DNA of 64,000 bases from Rhodoferax sp. BAB1 (GTDB lineage Bacteria; Pseudomonadota; Gammaproteobacteria; Burkholderiales; Burkholderiaceae_C), in NCBI RefSeq assembly GCF_013334205.1, contig NZ_CP054424.1, forward strand, positions 330,001 to 394,000, in the 5' to 3' direction. The notes beneath the pieces were generated by a model. That model ran no database searches. It was not told the origin of the DNA and saw only the letters and a list, made by a program, of their open reading frames with translations. How positions within the stretch are numbered: the stretch's first letter is position 1; each line of letters opens with the position of its first letter. Positions 1 through 7,727 of the stretch are shown here, piece after piece. The position numbers and the translations under genes are program-made.

Positions 1-485
1 CGCTGCAGATCGCCCTGGGGGGCTGGGTCAGCACCAACTACGCCGTGCTGGCGTGTACCGAGTTTCCGAGCTGTCAGGGCAGCTGGTGGCCCGAGATGAA
101 TTTTGTCCAGGGCTTCGAACTCTGGCGTGAGCTGGGCCTGACCGGCACGGGTGAGCACATCAGCTTTGCCGCGCTCACCGCCATCCACTACGTGCATCGC
201 CTGGCAGCCTATCTCGTCATCGCCGTGCTGCTGCTGCTGGCCTGGCGCCTGCACGCGCTGCCCTTGTGGCGGCGTGTTGCGCGCGCGCTGGCAGCCCTGT
301 TGCTGCTGCAATTCCTCAGCGGCCTGAGCAACGTGGTGCTGGACTGGCCGTTGCTGGCGGCCGTGCTGCACACCGGCGGCGCTGCCGGCCTGGTGGTGTT
401 GCTGACCTGGAGCCTGGCCAGCAGCCAGCCGGCCGGGCAGGCCAGCCGCGTCCCCTCTGTTCCTGTTTCGAGTCCTGCCGCATGA
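1..485 (+). CDS. ctaA: Heme A synthase, COX15/CtaA family (3' part)
   Basis: C-terminal part of the membrane enzyme that converts heme O to heme A for aa3-type cytochrome c oxidase. The frame is open from base 3 and reads [14 protein letters not shown] before CTEFPSCQG, a typical CtaA periplasmic loop, so the start lies outside the window. Histidines in AIHYVHR and VLHTGG fit the family's heme-ligand positions, between hydrophobic helices. The stop overlaps the next start (ATGA), so it is translationally coupled to ctaB. Only about 160 residues are visible; family identity is firm. Confidence 0.9.
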   Translation, partial: LQIALGGWVSTNYAVLACTEFPSCQGSWWPEMNFVQGFELWRELGLTGTGEHISFAALTAIHYVHRLAAYLVIAVLLLLAWRLHALPLWRRVARALAALLLLQFLSGLSNVVLDWPLLAAVLHTGGAAGLVVLLTWSLASSQPAGQASRVPSVPVSSPAA

Positions 486-1378
486 GTGCCCCCATCACCG
501 TCTCCACGACCTCCGTGTTCAGCCAGTTCTATGCGCTGACCAAACCGCGGGTGGTCCAGCTCATTGTCTTCTGCGCCCTGATCGGCATGGTGCTGGCAGT
601 GCCCGGCCTGCCGCGCTGGCCGGAACTGCGCCTGATGATCATTGCCTGCATCGGCATCTGGCTGGTGGCCGGCGCGGCGGCGGCCTTCAACTGCATCGTC
701 GAGAAGGGCATCGATGCCAAGATGAAGCGCACCGCCTGGCGTCCCACCGCCAAGGGCGAACTCAGTGATGTGCAGACCCTGCTGTTTTCGGCGGTGCTGT
801 GTGCCGCGGGCTCGGTGCTGCTGTACTTCTGGATCAACCCGCTGACCATGTGGCTGACCTTCGCCACCTTCGTCGGTTATGCCGTGATCTACACCGTCAT
901 CCTCAAGCCGCTGACGCCGCAGAACATCGTGATCGGCGGCGCGTCCGGGGCCATGCCGCCGGTACTGGGCTGGGCCGCGCTGACCAACGACGTCGGCCCC
1001 GAGGCGCTGATCCTCTTCCTCATCATCTTCCTGTGGACGCCGCCGCACTTCTGGGCGCTGGCACTGTACCGGGTGGAGGACTACCGCAAGTCCGGCCTGC
1101 CCATGCTGCCGGTCACCCACGGCAACGAGTTCACACGCCTGCAGATCCTGCTCTACACCCTGGTCCTGTTCGCGGCCTGCCTCATGCCCTTTGCCTACGG
1201 CATGAGCTCCTGGCTCTACCTGGCCACGGCTGTGCTGCTCAGCGTCGGGTTTTTTGCCTACGCCTTCAAGCTGTGGCGCAACTACTCGGACGAGCTCGCC
1301 CGCAAGACCTTCCGTTTCTCGCTGATCCATCTCAGCGTGCTTTTTGCAGCCCTGCTGCTCGACCATTACCTGCTGTGA
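482..1378 (+). CDS. ctaB: Protoheme IX farnesyltransferase (heme O synthase)
   Basis: 298-residue polytopic UbiA-family prenyltransferase that farnesylates heme B to heme O, the substrate of the CtaA enzyme encoded just upstream. It begins at the ATG overlapping the ctaA stop, giving the family start [12 protein letters not shown]. The two Asp-rich prenyl-diphosphate motifs are present in variant form ([15 protein letters not shown] near residue 80 and [10 protein letters not shown] near residue 200), and about eight hydrophobic helices follow. Also called CyoE. The chain ends a few bases before the sco start, so ctaA-ctaB-sco is one operon. Confidence 0.95.
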   Translation: MSAPITVSTTSVFSQFYALTKPRVVQLIVFCALIGMVLAVPGLPRWPELRLMIIACIGIWLVAGAAAAFNCIVEKGIDAKMKRTAWRPTAKGELSDVQTLLFSAVLCAAGSVLLYFWINPLTMWLTFATFVGYAVIYTVILKPLTPQNIVIGGASGAMPPVLGWAALTNDVGPEALILFLIIFLWTPPHFWALALYRVEDYRKSGLPMLPVTHGNEFTRLQILLYTLVLFAACLMPFAYGMSSWLYLATAVLLSVGFFAYAFKLWRNYSDELARKTFRFSLIHLSVLFAALLLDHYLL

Positions 1379-1385
1379 GACCTTC

Positions 1386-1997
1386 ATGAACAAGCGCACT
1401 GCTCTTCACTCCATCGCGGCGGGCCTGCTCGCCGCCGGGGGCCTGCTGCTGGCGGGCTGCTCCGACAGCGGCAAACCCGGCTTCAGCGCCATCGACCTGA
1501 CGGGCGCCGACTACGCCCGCGATTTCGCGCTGACCGACCACAACGGCCAGGCGCGCACGCTCAAGGACTTCCAGGGCAAGATCGTCGTGATGTTCTTCGG
1601 CTACACGCAGTGCCCGGACGTCTGCCCCACTTCCATGACCGAACTGGTGGCAGTGAAGAAGCTGCTGGGTCCGGACGGCGAGAAGCTGCAGGGCCTGTTC
1701 GTCACCGTTGATCCCGCGCGCGACACGCCCGAGGTGATGAAGAGCTACATGAGCAACTTCGATCCGACCTTCCTCGCGCTGTATGCGCCCAGCCCCGAGC
1801 AACTGGCCGCGGTGGCCAAGGACTACAAGGTCTATTACAAGAAGGTCGATGGCAAGACACCCACCAGTTACACCATGGACCACTCGGCCGGCATGTACAT
1901 CTACGACACCCAGGGTCGTTTGCGCCTGTATTCGCGCTACGGCAGCGGGGCGGGGGCGCTGGCTTCGGATATCAGGCAGCTCCTGCAGGAGAAGTGA
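1386..1997 (+). CDS. SCO1/SenC family copper chaperone lipoprotein
   Basis: 203-residue thioredoxin-fold protein that delivers copper to, or reduces, the CuA site of cytochrome c oxidase. The ATG at 1386 gives a lipoprotein signal with lipobox LLLAGC (Cys about residue 23). The copper-binding CxxxC is seen in TQCPDVCP and the conserved distal His in TMDHSAGMY. Last gene of the ctaA-ctaB-sco operon, followed immediately by a strong terminator. An open start 42 bases upstream was rejected because it lies inside ctaB and adds a stretch before the signal peptide. Confidence 0.93.
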   Translation: MNKRTALHSIAAGLLAAGGLLLAGCSDSGKPGFSAIDLTGADYARDFALTDHNGQARTLKDFQGKIVVMFFGYTQCPDVCPTSMTELVAVKKLLGPDGEKLQGLFVTVDPARDTPEVMKSYMSNFDPTFLALYAPSPEQLAAVAKDYKVYYKKVDGKTPTSYTMDHSAGMYIYDTQGRLRLYSRYGSGAGALASDIRQLLQEK

Positions 1998-2013
1998 TCT
2001 CCGTGCCGCCGAG

Positions 2014-2040
2014 AAAAAGCCCGCCATTGGCGGGCTTTTT
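2014..2040. terminator. Bidirectional rho-independent terminator
   Basis: AAGCCCGCC and GGCGGGCTT form a perfect stem around an ATT loop, with an A-run on the left and a T-run on the right. It ends both the cytochrome oxidase assembly operon and, on the minus strand, the solute-binding protein gene that converges on it. Confidence 0.9.
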
Positions 2041-2072
2041 CTTGCGTGGCAGTCAGGCCCCAGACCGGGGGA

Positions 2073-3059
2073 TCACTCCACCTTGATCGCCTGGTCGCGG
2101 ATGATCTTGCCCAGGGTGGCCGTATCCGCCTTGATGCGCAGGGCCAGTGCCTCGGAGGTCCCGCCGGCCACCTGCCAGCCCTGCTGGAACAGGCGCTGGC
2201 GCACCTCGGGGCTGCGTGAGATCTCGCTGAAGAGCGCGGAGAGTCTGGCGATGACGGGCTTGGGCATGGAAGCCGGGCCGGCCACGGCGTTCCAGATCTC
2301 CAGCTGGAAGTCTTTCACGCCGGCCTCGGCCAGGCTGGGCACTTCGGGGACCAGGGTGCTGCGGCCGGCCGACGTCAGCCCCAGCACCTTGACCTTGCCT
2401 GCACGTGCCTGTGCCATGGCCAGGCCCGGCGGCAGCATGGACAGCTGGATCTGCCCGCCCAGCATGGCCGTCACTACCTGCGGGTAGCCGGGGTAGGGCA
2501 CATGCACCGGCGCCATGTCGGCGCGCGCCTTGAGCAGTTCCATGCCGATGTGGCCCACCGTGCCGATGCCTGGCGAACCATAACTCCACTTGTCGCCACT
2601 GCTGCGCGCCGCGGCCAGGAATTCGGCGGTGGTGTTGCCGGGTGCATTGGCCGGGGCGGCCAGCACCAGCGGCGCGGTACCGATCAGGCTGATGGGCGCC
2701 AGGTCTTTGGCCGGGTCGTAAGGGGTTTTGGGATTGAGCAGCTTGGCGATGGTCAGGTTGCCGTTGATCATCACGCCGATGGTGTGGCCGTCGGTGGCCT
2801 TGGCCACCATGTCGGCCGCGATATTGCCGCCGGCCCCGGGTTTGTTCTCCACGACCACGGGCTGGCCCAGCGCCTTGCTCAGGGGCTCGGCCAGCGTGCG
2901 CGCCACCAGGTCGGGCGAGGTGCCGGCCGGAAAACCGACCAGGATCTTCACCGCTTTGGTCGGCCAGGCCGCAGCCTGCTGGGCCTGCGCGCCGACGCCC
3001 AGTGTCAGGAGGCCGAGCGCCAGCAGGGCGCGGCGCAGGGGGGAGGGTGTCAATCGCAT
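2073..3059 (-). CDS. Tripartite tricarboxylate transporter substrate-binding protein (Bug/TctC family)
   Basis: 328-residue periplasmic solute-binding protein of the Bug family, which is greatly expanded in Burkholderiales and usually binds carboxylates. A signal peptide ends at GVGAQA-QQAAAWP, and the Bug signatures VGFPAGTSPDLVAR, VVENKPGAGGNIAAD and YGSPGIGTVGH are present. I chose the ATG at 3059 because GGAG lies 6 nt before it; a TTG four codons upstream is less likely. No TctA/TctB permease genes are adjacent, so it is an orphan binding protein and its ligand cannot be deduced. Confidence 0.9.
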   Translation of the reverse strand: MRLTPSPLRRALLALGLLTLGVGAQAQQAAAWPTKAVKILVGFPAGTSPDLVARTLAEPLSKALGQPVVVENKPGAGGNIAADMVAKATDGHTIGVMINGNLTIAKLLNPKTPYDPAKDLAPISLIGTAPLVLAAPANAPGNTTAEFLAAARSSGDKWSYGSPGIGTVGHIGMELLKARADMAPVHVPYPGYPQVVTAMLGGQIQLSMLPPGLAMAQARAGKVKVLGLTSAGRSTLVPEVPSLAEAGVKDFQLEIWNAVAGPASMPKPVIARLSALFSEISRSPEVRQRLFQQGWQVAGGTSEALALRIKADTATLGKIIRDQAIKVE

Positions 3060-3126
3060 TCTTGTCTCCAAAGAAAAAGCCCCGGACTCATGGCAAGTCA
3101 GGGGCCTGTTGAGGCGTGCGCCAGGA

Positions 3127-4068
3127 TCAGGCGTATTCTGCCAGCGCCGCCTTCATCTTTTTCATGGCGGCCACTTCGATCTGGCGGATGCGCTCGGCAC
3201 TCACGCCGTATTCGGCGGCCAGCTCATGCAGCGTCATGCCGCCCGAGCTGTCGTCGTTGACCTTGAGCCAGCGCTCCTCCACGATGCGGCGGCTGCGTGC
3301 GTCCAGCGCGTCCAGCGCCGTGGCAATGCCGTCGCTGGCCAGCAGGTCGCGCTGGCGCGCTTCGATCATGGCCGTGGGCTCGTGGCTGGCGTCGGCCAGG
3401 TAGGCGATCGGGCCGAAGCTGTCCTCGCCGTCATCCGAAGGGCCCGGGTCCAGCATGACATCACCGCCCGACAGGCGGGTTTCCATCTCGATGACCTCTT
3501 CGCGCTTCACATTGAGCTCGCGCGCCATCAGGTCGATCTCGCTTTCGCTCAGCGTCTCGCGGTGGGTGCCGGCATCCGCCGCTGCAGCGTCGGCCTTGTA
3601 ACCCTGCTTCTTGGAGCGCAGGTTGAAGAAGAGCTTGCGCTGGGCCTTGGTCGTGGCGACCTTGACCATGCGCCAGTTCTTCAGGATGTATTCATGGATC
3701 TCGGCCTTGATCCAGTGCAGCGCGTAGCTCACCAGGCGCACGCCCTGGTCCGGGTCGAAGCGCTTGACGGCCTTCATCAGGCCCACATTGCCTTCCTGGA
3801 TCAGGTCGCCGTGGGGCAGGCCGTAGCCCAGGTACTGGCGGGAAACGGACACCACCAGGCGCAAGTGAGAGAGCACCAACTTACCGGCGGCCTCAAGATC
3901 GTTGGACTCGCGGAATTTTCGTGCGAACTCCTGCTCTTCCTCCAGGGTGAGCATGGGCAGGCGGTTGGCGGCCGAAATATAGGCGTCGAGATTGCCCAGC
4001 GGGGGCACCAGCGCCCAAGGATTCGCGACGGTCAGCGCGGAAGCGGAAACTCCAGTGACAGTGGTCAT
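3127..4068 (-). CDS. rpoH: RNA polymerase heat-shock sigma factor (sigma-32)
   Basis: 313-residue sigma-70 family factor. Region 2 is recognisable from LPMLTLEEEQEFARKF through LIQEGNVGLMKAVKRFDP, and the RpoH box region appears as TTKAQRKLFFNLRS near residue 140. The C-terminal region 4 helix-turn-helix reads MTLHELAAEYGVSAERIRQIE. It drives heat-shock genes such as dnaK, groE, clpB and lon. AGGAG lies before the ATG at 4068. A perfect CIRCE operator sits 33 bases upstream, implying HrcA repression of the sigma factor itself. Slightly longer than the 284-residue E. coli protein, as is usual in betaproteobacteria. Confidence 0.96.
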   Translation of the reverse strand: MTTVTGVSASALTVANPWALVPPLGNLDAYISAANRLPMLTLEEEQEFARKFRESNDLEAAGKLVLSHLRLVVSVSRQYLGYGLPHGDLIQEGNVGLMKAVKRFDPDQGVRLVSYALHWIKAEIHEYILKNWRMVKVATTKAQRKLFFNLRSKKQGYKADAAAADAGTHRETLSESEIDLMARELNVKREEVIEMETRLSGGDVMLDPGPSDDGEDSFGPIAYLADASHEPTAMIEARQRDLLASDGIATALDALDARSRRIVEERWLKVNDDSSGGMTLHELAAEYGVSAERIRQIEVAAMKKMKAALAEYA

Positions 4069-4100
4069 GGCAGAACTCCTTTCGAGGTCATGTTTCTATA

Positions 4101-4127
4101 TTAGCACTCTATAAGAGAGAGTGCTAA
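4101..4127. promoter_or_regulatory. CIRCE element (HrcA operator) upstream of rpoH
   Basis: TTAGCACTC, nine spacer bases, GAGTGCTAA: an exact match in sequence and spacing to the CIRCE consensus bound by the heat-shock repressor HrcA. It lies between the PAP2 gene stop and the rpoH start, both on the minus strand, so rpoH is the only gene it can control. On the minus strand a possible promoter (TTAGCA, 18 bases, TAATAT) runs through the operator, which would let HrcA block polymerase directly. Confidence 0.93.
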
Positions 4128-4169
4128 GCGAGAAGTTCCTGAGTTTTTAAACAGTCTTTGCAGGCCGTC

Positions 4170-4877
4170 TCATGGCCTGCTGCGCAGGCGGGCAAAGACC
4201 TGCTGGTTGGCCAGGGCGCTGACCCAGCACAGCAGCGCCGACCACCAGGTGTGACTCGGGTAGTGCGCGCCGCGCAGGGTCTGGGCCAGGCCCAGCAGCA
4301 GGCCGGCCAGCAACACGCCGTGCAGCACGGCCCGGCCCAGGCGCCGCGCCTGGGCGTCGCCCTCCAGCCAGGGCAGCGCCAGCGCCAGGAAGGCATAGGC
4401 CGAGGAGACATGCCCACCCGGGAAGCAGTGCCCCGGCCCGCCGTCGACCAGGTCCCAGGCCCAGTGCGAAACGTAGACGGCCGCCCCGCCGAACTCCTGC
4501 AGGTCCCAGGGGCAGCTCGTATGGCTTAGGCCCTTGAGCAGGCCCACCAGCAGCAGGCTCAGGGTGACGCCGCTGACCACCTCCAGCCGCTGCAGGCCGT
4601 CCAGCTGGCGCAGCGGCCCGAGCGGGCGCCAGGCCAGGAACAGCAGGGCTGCGTAGGCCAGCAGGGCCAGGTTGTGCACCCCGTCGTGCAGCACCCGCTC
4701 CAGCAGCCAGTGGTGGCGCAGGGCAAAGCCGCCGCCGCCGGCCAGCCAGTGCATGGCGACCCGGTCCAGGTCGCTGGCGTCCCAGACCAGGGCTAGGCCG
4801 GCCAGGGAGAGGGTCAGCGCCAGGAAAGGGGCGCGTGGCGTGGAACCGAAGGCGGTGGCGGGGCGTGGCGGGCTCAT
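4170..4877 (-). CDS. PAP2-superfamily membrane phosphatase
   Basis: 235-residue polytopic protein with the three PAP2 (type 2 phosphatidic acid phosphatase) motifs in variant form: KGLSHTSCPWDL, then CFPGGHVSSA in place of PSGH, then RGAHYPSHTWWS supplying the catalytic Arg and His. About five or six hydrophobic helices. Likely removes a phosphate from a lipid or lipid-linked substrate on the outer face of the inner membrane; the substrate cannot be inferred. The ATG at 4877 (purine-rich AGGGGG directly before) is preferred to a TTG 22 codons upstream whose translation has no family features. Confidence 0.8.
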   Translation of the reverse strand: MSPPRPATAFGSTPRAPFLALTLSLAGLALVWDASDLDRVAMHWLAGGGGFALRHHWLLERVLHDGVHNLALLAYAALLFLAWRPLGPLRQLDGLQRLEVVSGVTLSLLLVGLLKGLSHTSCPWDLQEFGGAAVYVSHWAWDLVDGGPGHCFPGGHVSSAYAFLALALPWLEGDAQARRLGRAVLHGVLLAGLLLGLAQTLRGAHYPSHTWWSALLCWVSALANQQVFARLRSRP

Positions 4878-4991
4878 CCCCCTATTGCAGCCGCCGCGGC
4901 TTAAGCGGGACTTAAATCGGCCGGCGGGAGCGGATCGGGCCAAAGACCGTGCGCCGGTCAGGGGCGGATAGCTGGGCTAGCCAATCGTATT

Positions 4992-5010
4992 GCAAACCAT
5001 TATCATTCGC
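4992..5010 (-). promoter_or_regulatory. Candidate Fur box before bfd
   Basis: The minus strand reads GCGAATGATAATGGTTTGC, matching the 19-bp Fur consensus at 13 positions with an intact AATGATAAT core. It lies 31 bases before the bfd start. Iron repression of bfd by Fur is known in other proteobacteria, which supports the call; no binding evidence. Confidence 0.5.
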
Positions 5011-5040
5011 GTCAATAGCTGCTTCAACCCACTGTCTGCC

Positions 5041-5268
5041 ATGATTGTTTGTGTCTGCCACCGCGTCTCCGACAAGACCATCGAGCGTGCTGCCCGTGCC
5101 GGGGCCGACTTCGACGAAATCCAGCTCGAACTGGGCGTGGCCACCCAGTGCGGCAAGTGCGAAGGCTGTGCCCGCGCGCTATGGTCCGAATGCCGGACCA
5201 GCCACAAGATGGCGCACCTGGGCCAGGAACTGGGCCTGGGCCGTTCCATTCAACTGGTCGCCACCTGA
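5041..5268 (+). CDS. bfd: Bacterioferritin-associated ferredoxin
   Basis: 75-residue [2Fe-2S] protein that donates electrons to bacterioferritin so that stored Fe(III) can be released. The cluster ligands are Cys4 and Cys6 (MIVCVCHRVSD) and Cys37 and Cys40 (QCGKC), the CxC-x30-CxxC spacing of Bfd. The ATG at 5041 starts right at this motif, as in the family; an upstream in-frame ATG would add 17 residues not seen in homologues. It converges on bfr across a shared terminator, so the two partners are neighbours but are transcribed separately. Confidence 0.93.
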   Translation: MIVCVCHRVSDKTIERAARAGADFDEIQLELGVATQCGKCEGCARALWSECRTSHKMAHLGQELGLGRSIQLVAT

Positions 5269-5294
5269 ATCACCGCTGTCACACCCTCCAAAAC

Positions 5295-5324
5295 AAAAGG
5301 GCTACGCACGGCGTAGCCCTTTTT
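5295..5324. terminator. Bidirectional terminator between bfd and bfr
   Basis: AAAGGGCTACGC, loop ACG, GCGTAGCCCTTT: a perfect 12-bp stem flanked by A-rich and T-rich sequence, between two convergent genes. Confidence 0.9.
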
Positions 5325-5342
5325 CTTGCTGCGGTGAATGGC

Positions 5343-5819
5343 TCAGGAAATCTCGCCCATCTGGCTCTGCAGGTAGTTCTGCAGGCCTACCTTGTCGATC
5401 AGCTCGATCTGGGTTTCCAGGAAATCGATGTGCTCCTCGGTGTCGTCCAGGATCTCCTGCAGCAGGTCGCGTGAGACGTAGTCGCGCACCTTCTCGCAGT
5501 GGGCCATGCCGTCCTTGATGGTGGCTTGCGCGCCAGTTTCCAGCGCCAGGTCGCTGCGCAGGATCTCGGGCACGTTCTCGCCGATGTTGAGCTTGCCCAG
5601 GTCCTGCAGATTGGGCAGGCCATCCAGCGTGAAGATGCGGTCCATGAGCTTGTCGGCGTGTTTCATCTCGCCGATCGACTCCTCGTATTCCTTCTTGGCC
5701 AGCTTGTCCAGGCCCCAGTGCTTGAGCATGCGGTAGTGCACGAAGTACTGGTTGATGGCGGTCAGCTCGTTCTTGAGCTGGGCCTGCAGATGGGAGATGG
5801 CTTGGGGATCGCCTTTCAT
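5343..5819 (-). CDS. bfr: Bacterioferritin
   Basis: 158 residues, exactly the length of E. coli Bfr; subunits form a 24-mer heme-containing iron store. The ATG at 5819 follows AAAAGGAAGG and gives the family start MKGDPQAI. Ferroxidase ligands Glu18, Glu51, His54, Glu94 and His130 align without gaps, as does heme ligand Met52 in ESIGEMKHAD. The residue aligned with E. coli Glu127 is Thr (the DDTEEHID stretch), so the second half-site lacks its usual bridging carboxylate. Glu128 or Glu129 may compensate. Confidence 0.95.
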   Translation of the reverse strand: MKGDPQAISHLQAQLKNELTAINQYFVHYRMLKHWGLDKLAKKEYEESIGEMKHADKLMDRIFTLDGLPNLQDLGKLNIGENVPEILRSDLALETGAQATIKDGMAHCEKVRDYVSRDLLQEILDDTEEHIDFLETQIELIDKVGLQNYLQSQMGEIS

Positions 5820-5940
5820 GGGCCTTCCTTTTCTCGGTGGTGGGAGACAGCTTGCATTGTCATCCAAAGCACGCTGCTTGCAAGCCCATGGTCTTGAGGA
5901 ATGGGTCTGAGAACCATGCCCAGTAGGGCTTGCGGCTGTA

Positions 5941-5960
5941 TACTGTTAATGTGAACAGTA
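5941..5960 (+). promoter_or_regulatory. LexA (SOS) box upstream of umuD
   Basis: TACTGTTAATGTGAACAGTA has perfect inverted arms (TACTGT / ACAGTA) and the CTG-N10-CAG spacing of the proteobacterial LexA operator. It overlaps TATACT, a probable -10 hexamer at about 5938-5943, and ends 11 bases before the umuD start. It should place umuDC under SOS control. Confidence 0.92.
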
Positions 5961-5971
5961 TTACATCCGGG

Positions 5972-6391
5972 ATGCCGGTACCTGTGGCTGAGGCCTCGGT
6001 GCACACGCTGCTACGGCTCGATAACCGCGTGGCCGCAGGTTTCCCATCGCCGGCCGAAGACCTGGGCGGTCAGCGCGTGGACCTCACGCGCGAACTCGTC
6101 ACCCATCCGCAGGCCACCTTCCTGCTGCGCGCGCGGGGCCACTCCATGGTGGGCGCGGGCATCCTGGATGACGACATTCTTGTAGTGAATCGTGCGCTCG
6201 TGCCGCGGCACCAGAGTGTGGTGGTGGCCGTGGTCGACGGCGAGTTCACCGTCAAGACGCTGTGGCAGCGCGCGGGCCGCGTCAAGCTGCAGCCTGCCAA
6301 CCCGGCCTATCCCGAGATCGTTCCCGCCGAGGGCCAGACCCTGGAGATCTGGGGTGTGGTCACGGCCGCCATCCATCAGTTCGCGCACTAG
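5972..6391 (+). CDS. umuD: UmuD, self-cleaving polymerase V accessory protein
   Basis: 139 residues, the same length as E. coli UmuD. Peptidase S24 fold with catalytic Ser58 (ARGHSMVGAG) and Lys95 (FTVKTLW). The RecA-stimulated self-cleavage site is the Ala22-Gly23 bond in AAGFPSPAED. The start at 5972 is the first ATG after the LexA box; an in-frame TTG upstream would put the operator inside the coding region and was rejected. umuC follows after 17 bases. Cleaved UmuD' would join UmuC to make the translesion polymerase. Confidence 0.93.
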   Translation: MPVPVAEASVHTLLRLDNRVAAGFPSPAEDLGGQRVDLTRELVTHPQATFLLRARGHSMVGAGILDDDILVVNRALVPRHQSVVVAVVDGEFTVKTLWQRAGRVKLQPANPAYPEIVPAEGQTLEIWGVVTAAIHQFAH

Positions 6392-6408
6392 TCGCGCAGG
6401 CCGGTCGC

Positions 6409-7704
6409 ATGTACGCCCTGATCGACGGCAACAACTTCTACGTGAGCTGCGAGCGCGTGTTCCAGCCGCGGCTCGAAGGGCGGCCCGTGATCGTGCTTTC
6501 CAACAACGACGGCTGCGCCATCTCGCGCAGCAACGAGGCCAAGGACCTGGGCATCCGCATGGGCGCGCCCTGGCACGAGATCCGCTCCATGGAGAAAAGC
6601 CATGGCCTGGTGGCGCTCTCGGCCAACTTTGCGCTTTACGGCGACCTGTCCGACCGCATGATGGCGGTGCTCGCGGACTTCGGCACGCGCCAGGAGATTT
6701 ATTCCATCGACGAGTGTTTCGTGGACCTCTCGGGCGTGCCGGGCGGCCTGGCGGAAAGCGGCCGGGCCATGCGCCAGCGTGTGCTGCAGTGGCTGGGCCT
6801 GCCCTGCAGCATCGGCATCGGACCGACCAAGACCCTGGCCAAGTTCGCCAACCACATCGCCAAGACCGCCGAGCGCAAGCCCGAGCCCTATGCGGCGCGG
6901 CACGCGCGCGTGTGCAACCTCGCCGCGCTGGAGCGCGCGGAACTCGACGCCCTGCTGGCCGCCACCGATGTCGGCGGGGTCTGGGGGGTGGGCTGGCGTC
7001 TGCGCGACCAACTGCGCGAAGCCGGCGTGCACACGGCGCTGGACCTGGCGCGTCTGGACCCGGTGCAGGTGCAGCGTCGCTGGTCCGTGGTGCTCGAGCG
7101 CACCGTGCGTGAGCTGCAGGGCAGGCCCTGCGTGGATCTGGAGGATGGCCCGCAGGACAGGCGCCACATCGCCGTCACACGCTCCTTCGGCCACAAGACC
7201 GGCGCGCTGGCCGATCTGCGCGAGGCCGTCACCGTCTTCGCCACGCGTGCGGCCGAGAAGCTGCGTCGCCAGCACGGCGTGGCAGCGCAGGTCTATGTCT
7301 ACATCCGTACCGGGCACTACGAACAGGCACATCCTTATTCCAGGGGGCATTCCATCGAGTTGCCGCAGCCCACGAACGACACCGCGCGTATCGTGCATGC
7401 GGCCCTCGCGGTACTGGATGGCATTTACAGGGAAGGCCACCCCTATGCCAAGGCCGGTGTTGTGCTCATGCACCTGCAGCGCGAAGGCCTGCGCCAGGGG
7501 GCGCTCGATCTGGGCGATGCCCCGGCGCCACGTCCGCGGCTGGTGGAGGTGCTGGACCAGCTCAACCGGCGTTACGGGCAGGACACGGTCTTTCTGGCCA
7601 GCGCCGGCCTGGGCGGCCGCGCACGCCGCTGGAGCATGAAGCAGGAGCGTCGCACGCCGCGCTACACAACCAGTGTGGGGGAACTGCTGGAAGTGCGGGC
7701 TTGA
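6409..7704 (+). CDS. umuC: DNA polymerase V catalytic subunit UmuC (Y family)
   Basis: 431-residue Y-family DNA polymerase for translesion synthesis. Metal-binding carboxylates are in YALIDGNNFYVSCE near the N terminus and SIDECFVDLSG near residue 100. The helix-hairpin-helix region and little-finger domain follow, and the UmuC C-terminal region reads FLASAGLGGRARRWSMKQE. The ATG at 6409 gives the family N terminus. Co-transcribed with umuD under one LexA box; it converges on prmC with only 23 bases between the genes. Confidence 0.95.
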   Translation: MYALIDGNNFYVSCERVFQPRLEGRPVIVLSNNDGCAISRSNEAKDLGIRMGAPWHEIRSMEKSHGLVALSANFALYGDLSDRMMAVLADFGTRQEIYSIDECFVDLSGVPGGLAESGRAMRQRVLQWLGLPCSIGIGPTKTLAKFANHIAKTAERKPEPYAARHARVCNLAALERAELDALLAATDVGGVWGVGWRLRDQLREAGVHTALDLARLDPVQVQRRWSVVLERTVRELQGRPCVDLEDGPQDRRHIAVTRSFGHKTGALADLREAVTVFATRAAEKLRRQHGVAAQVYVYIRTGHYEQAHPYSRGHSIELPQPTNDTARIVHAALAVLDGIYREGHPYAKAGVVLMHLQREGLRQGALDLGDAPAPRPRLVEVLDQLNRRYGQDTVFLASAGLGGRARRWSMKQERRTPRYTTSVGELLEVRA

Positions 7705-7727
7705 AGCGGTTCAGGGGAGGCCGGTGT

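Noticed and set aside
209..1399. Minus-strand frame of nearly 400 codons opposite ctaB
   Set aside because: Gln/Gly/His-rich shadow of a verified gene.
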